Position numbers and translations under genes: made by a program | Shown: positions 62,826 through 64,000 of the stretch, one piece after another | Layout of the letters: every line of letters starts with the position of its first letter | Position numbering within the stretch: the first letter of the stretch is position 1 | Notes under the pieces: generated by a model | The model's database searches: none | What the model was told of the DNA's origin: nothing | The model's input: the letters and a program-made list of their open reading frames with translations, nothing else | Assembly (NCBI RefSeq): GCF_000316515.1 | Contig: NC_019675.1 | Span: forward strand, 496,001 to 560,000 | Length of the DNA stretch: 64,000 nucleotides | Reading direction: 5' to 3' | Source of the DNA: Cyanobium gracile PCC 6307 | Lineage (GTDB): Bacteria > Cyanobacteriota > Cyanobacteriia > PCC-6307 > Cyanobiaceae

Positions 62826-64000
62826 TCAGCCCGCGGCCGTGAAGCGCAGCAGGTCCCGCAGGGAATCCACCTGCTGTAGCCGCACCAGCAGGGCGTCGCC
62901 GGGGGCGGGGTCGCCATGGCACTCCGCGGCCAGGTCCATGGCCAGATCCGGCAGGTGCACCAGGCCGAGGCGGTCCTGGGGCCGCAGCCAGCGCAGGAAC
63001 ACCCCCGGCCACTGATGCTGGTCCTGGGCCTCGAACCAAACCTGCTGCCAGTGGCGTTGGTCTTCGCGGGCGATCTGCAGGCCCTGGCGGATGGCCCCCT
63101 CCAGTTCGCCCAGCAGGGCACCCAGCTCGGCCTCCTCCAGCACCGGCTGCCCCTGCTGGTGGGCCAGCAGCTGGCGTTGCACCAGTAGGTCGTTGTAACG
63201 GCGGATCGGTGAGGTGGCCTGCACGTAGCAGGGCAGGCCCAGGGAAAAGTGGGGAGCCGGACTGGTGCCAAGCAGTCCCCGGCTGAGGCAGCGCTTGATG
63301 GCCGCGTGCCGCACCGGGCCGGCCGGTAGGGCCGCCAGCTCCGCTTCGGGGGGCAGCTCCGCCGCCAGTTGGCTTCGGTAGGGCAGAGCCAGGCCTTGCT
63401 CCTGGCCGAGGCCGGCGATCACCGCCCCGGCCAGGATCATGGCTTCGGCCACCAGCGTGCGCGCCGGCGAGGGTTCGGTGATCTCCAGCTGGGCCCCCAG
63501 CTCGTCACAGCGGATTCGCCCCTCGGGCTGATCCAGATCGAGGGCCCCACGGGCCAGCCGCCAGCGGCGCCGCCGCTCCATCAGGGCGTGGATCTCCTCG
63601 AGGTACCGCTCCTGGGGCGGGGCCAGCTCGATCAGCTCATCGGCATCGGCATAACTCAGCCGATAGGCGGGCCGCACCCAGCTGGACTCCAGCCCAAAGC
63701 CCGCCACCGCGCCGTCCTCGGTCAGCTCTACCCACAGGCTCAACGCAGCGCTGCGCTCGCCCATGCGCAGGCTCATCGGGCCGGTGCTGAGCACCTCGGG
63801 GAACATCGGCAGGGGGCCCCGGGCCAGGTACAGGCTGCTGGCGCGGCGCCGGGCTTCTTTATCGAGGGGGCTCTCCGGTGCCACCAGCCGGCCGGGATCG
63901 GCGATATGGATCCACAGCCGCGGCGCCCCGTCGGGGCCGTGCTCCAGGGAGAGACCGTCGTCGATGTCGCGGGTGTCCGCATCGTCGATGGTGACGGTGT
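62826..64000 (-). CDS. RNase II/R-type (RNB) exoribonuclease, 5' end cut by window
   Basis: About 391 codons read from the window edge to the stop at 62826. The first codons give IDDADTRDIDDGLS, the Mg2+-binding catalytic Asp motif of RNB enzymes, then LWIHIADPGRLV, GPMSLRMGERSAALSLWVEL, and YVQATSPIRRYNDLLVQRQL, all RNB signatures. The protein is shorter than E. coli RNase R downstream of the active site and appears to lack a full S1 domain. The N-terminal cold-shock/OB domains, if any, lie outside the window. Confidence 0.92.
   Translation of the reverse strand, partial: TVTIDDADTRDIDDGLSLEHGPDGAPRLWIHIADPGRLVAPESPLDKEARRRASSLYLARGPLPMFPEVLSTGPMSLRMGERSAALSLWVELTEDGAVAGFGLESSWVRPAYRLSYADADELIELAPPQERYLEEIHALMERRRRWRLARGALDLDQPEGRIRCDELGAQLEITEPSPARTLVAEAMILAGAVIAGLGQEQGLALPYRSQLAAELPPEAELAALPAGPVRHAAIKRCLSRGLLGTSPAPHFSLGLPCYVQATSPIRRYNDLLVQRQLLAHQQGQPVLEEAELGALLGELEGAIRQGLQIAREDQRHWQQVWFEAQDQHQWPGVFLRWLRPQDRLGLVHLPDLAMDLAAECHGDPAPGDALLVRLQQVDSLRDLLRFTAAG

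Overview
The window is a gene-dense, very GC-rich (roughly 68-70% by eye) piece of a cyanobacterial chromosome. Several genes point to an oxygenic phototroph that makes bilins and chlorophyll: pcyA, chlP, hemA, glpX-type FBPase/SBPase, glgC, ferredoxin-type sir, pxcA, a Psb32-like TPM protein, a CCB2/CCB4-like cytochrome b6f assembly factor, and ccsA. The high GC, short intergenic gaps, frequent GTG/TTG starts and the gene set and order (rpsB-tsf-recG-sir-glyS ... chlP-typA ... ccsA-rpe-glpX-hemA-glgC-gnd-pgl-ilvD) fit the Synechococcus/Cyanobium picocyanobacterial lineage. pcyA argues for a phycobilisome-bearing member rather than Prochlorococcus. The genus call is inference. No IS element, prophage, CRISPR array or rRNA was seen; one tRNA (Met, CAT) is present.

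Layout. 1-2547: two M16 peptidase-like genes (minus), the first cut by the window edge. 2590-6415: pcyA, a DevBCA-type exporter, a tiny basic protein and a clear intrinsic terminator. 6457-13310: glycosyltransferase, rpsB (structured leader), tsf, a conserved unknown, recG and a VanX-like dipeptidase. 13277-17762: small secreted protein, sulfite reductase, and divergent glyS. 17798-20774: a compact minus-strand operon of methyltransferase, flavoprotein and type III polyketide synthase. 20946-24582: CNNM/CBS protein, chlP and a VanY-like carboxypeptidase. 24804-29574: typA followed by DUF309, lptA-like, lptB and lptF/G-like genes, joined by four consecutive NTGA stop/start overlaps that all use non-ATG starts. 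29631-32100: ccsA, then an AT-richer patch with a GDSL esterase carrying a PEP-CTERM-like tail. 32101-40025: carbon metabolism and tetrapyrrole genes (rpe, glpX, hemA, glgC, gnd, pgl) plus two small conserved genes. 40016-44937: CheB-CheR-PAS fusion, AraC regulator and RHH protein, with a repeat-rich control region. 45118-51668: ilvD, upp, pentapeptide protein, CobW GTPase, purS-purQ and peroxiredoxin. 51752-59878: small unknown, tRNA-Met, M23 peptidase, trmL, cobU, pxcA, psb32-like, CCB-like, lptC-like and metG. 60016-64000: flavoprotein and membrane-protein pair, small secreted protein, and an RNB nuclease cut by the window edge.

Working together: rpe, glpX, gnd, pgl and glgC cover Calvin-cycle/pentose-phosphate flux and glycogen synthesis. 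hemA, pcyA and chlP span tetrapyrrole synthesis from the first committed step to phycocyanobilin and phytylated chlorophyll. LptA, LptB, LptF/G and LptC homologues are all present, so most of a lipopolysaccharide transport machine is encoded here. The most notable accessory locus is the type III PKS operon, which resembles alkylresorcinol/phenolic-lipid loci (srs in Streptomyces; the hierridin-type cluster known from Cyanobium).
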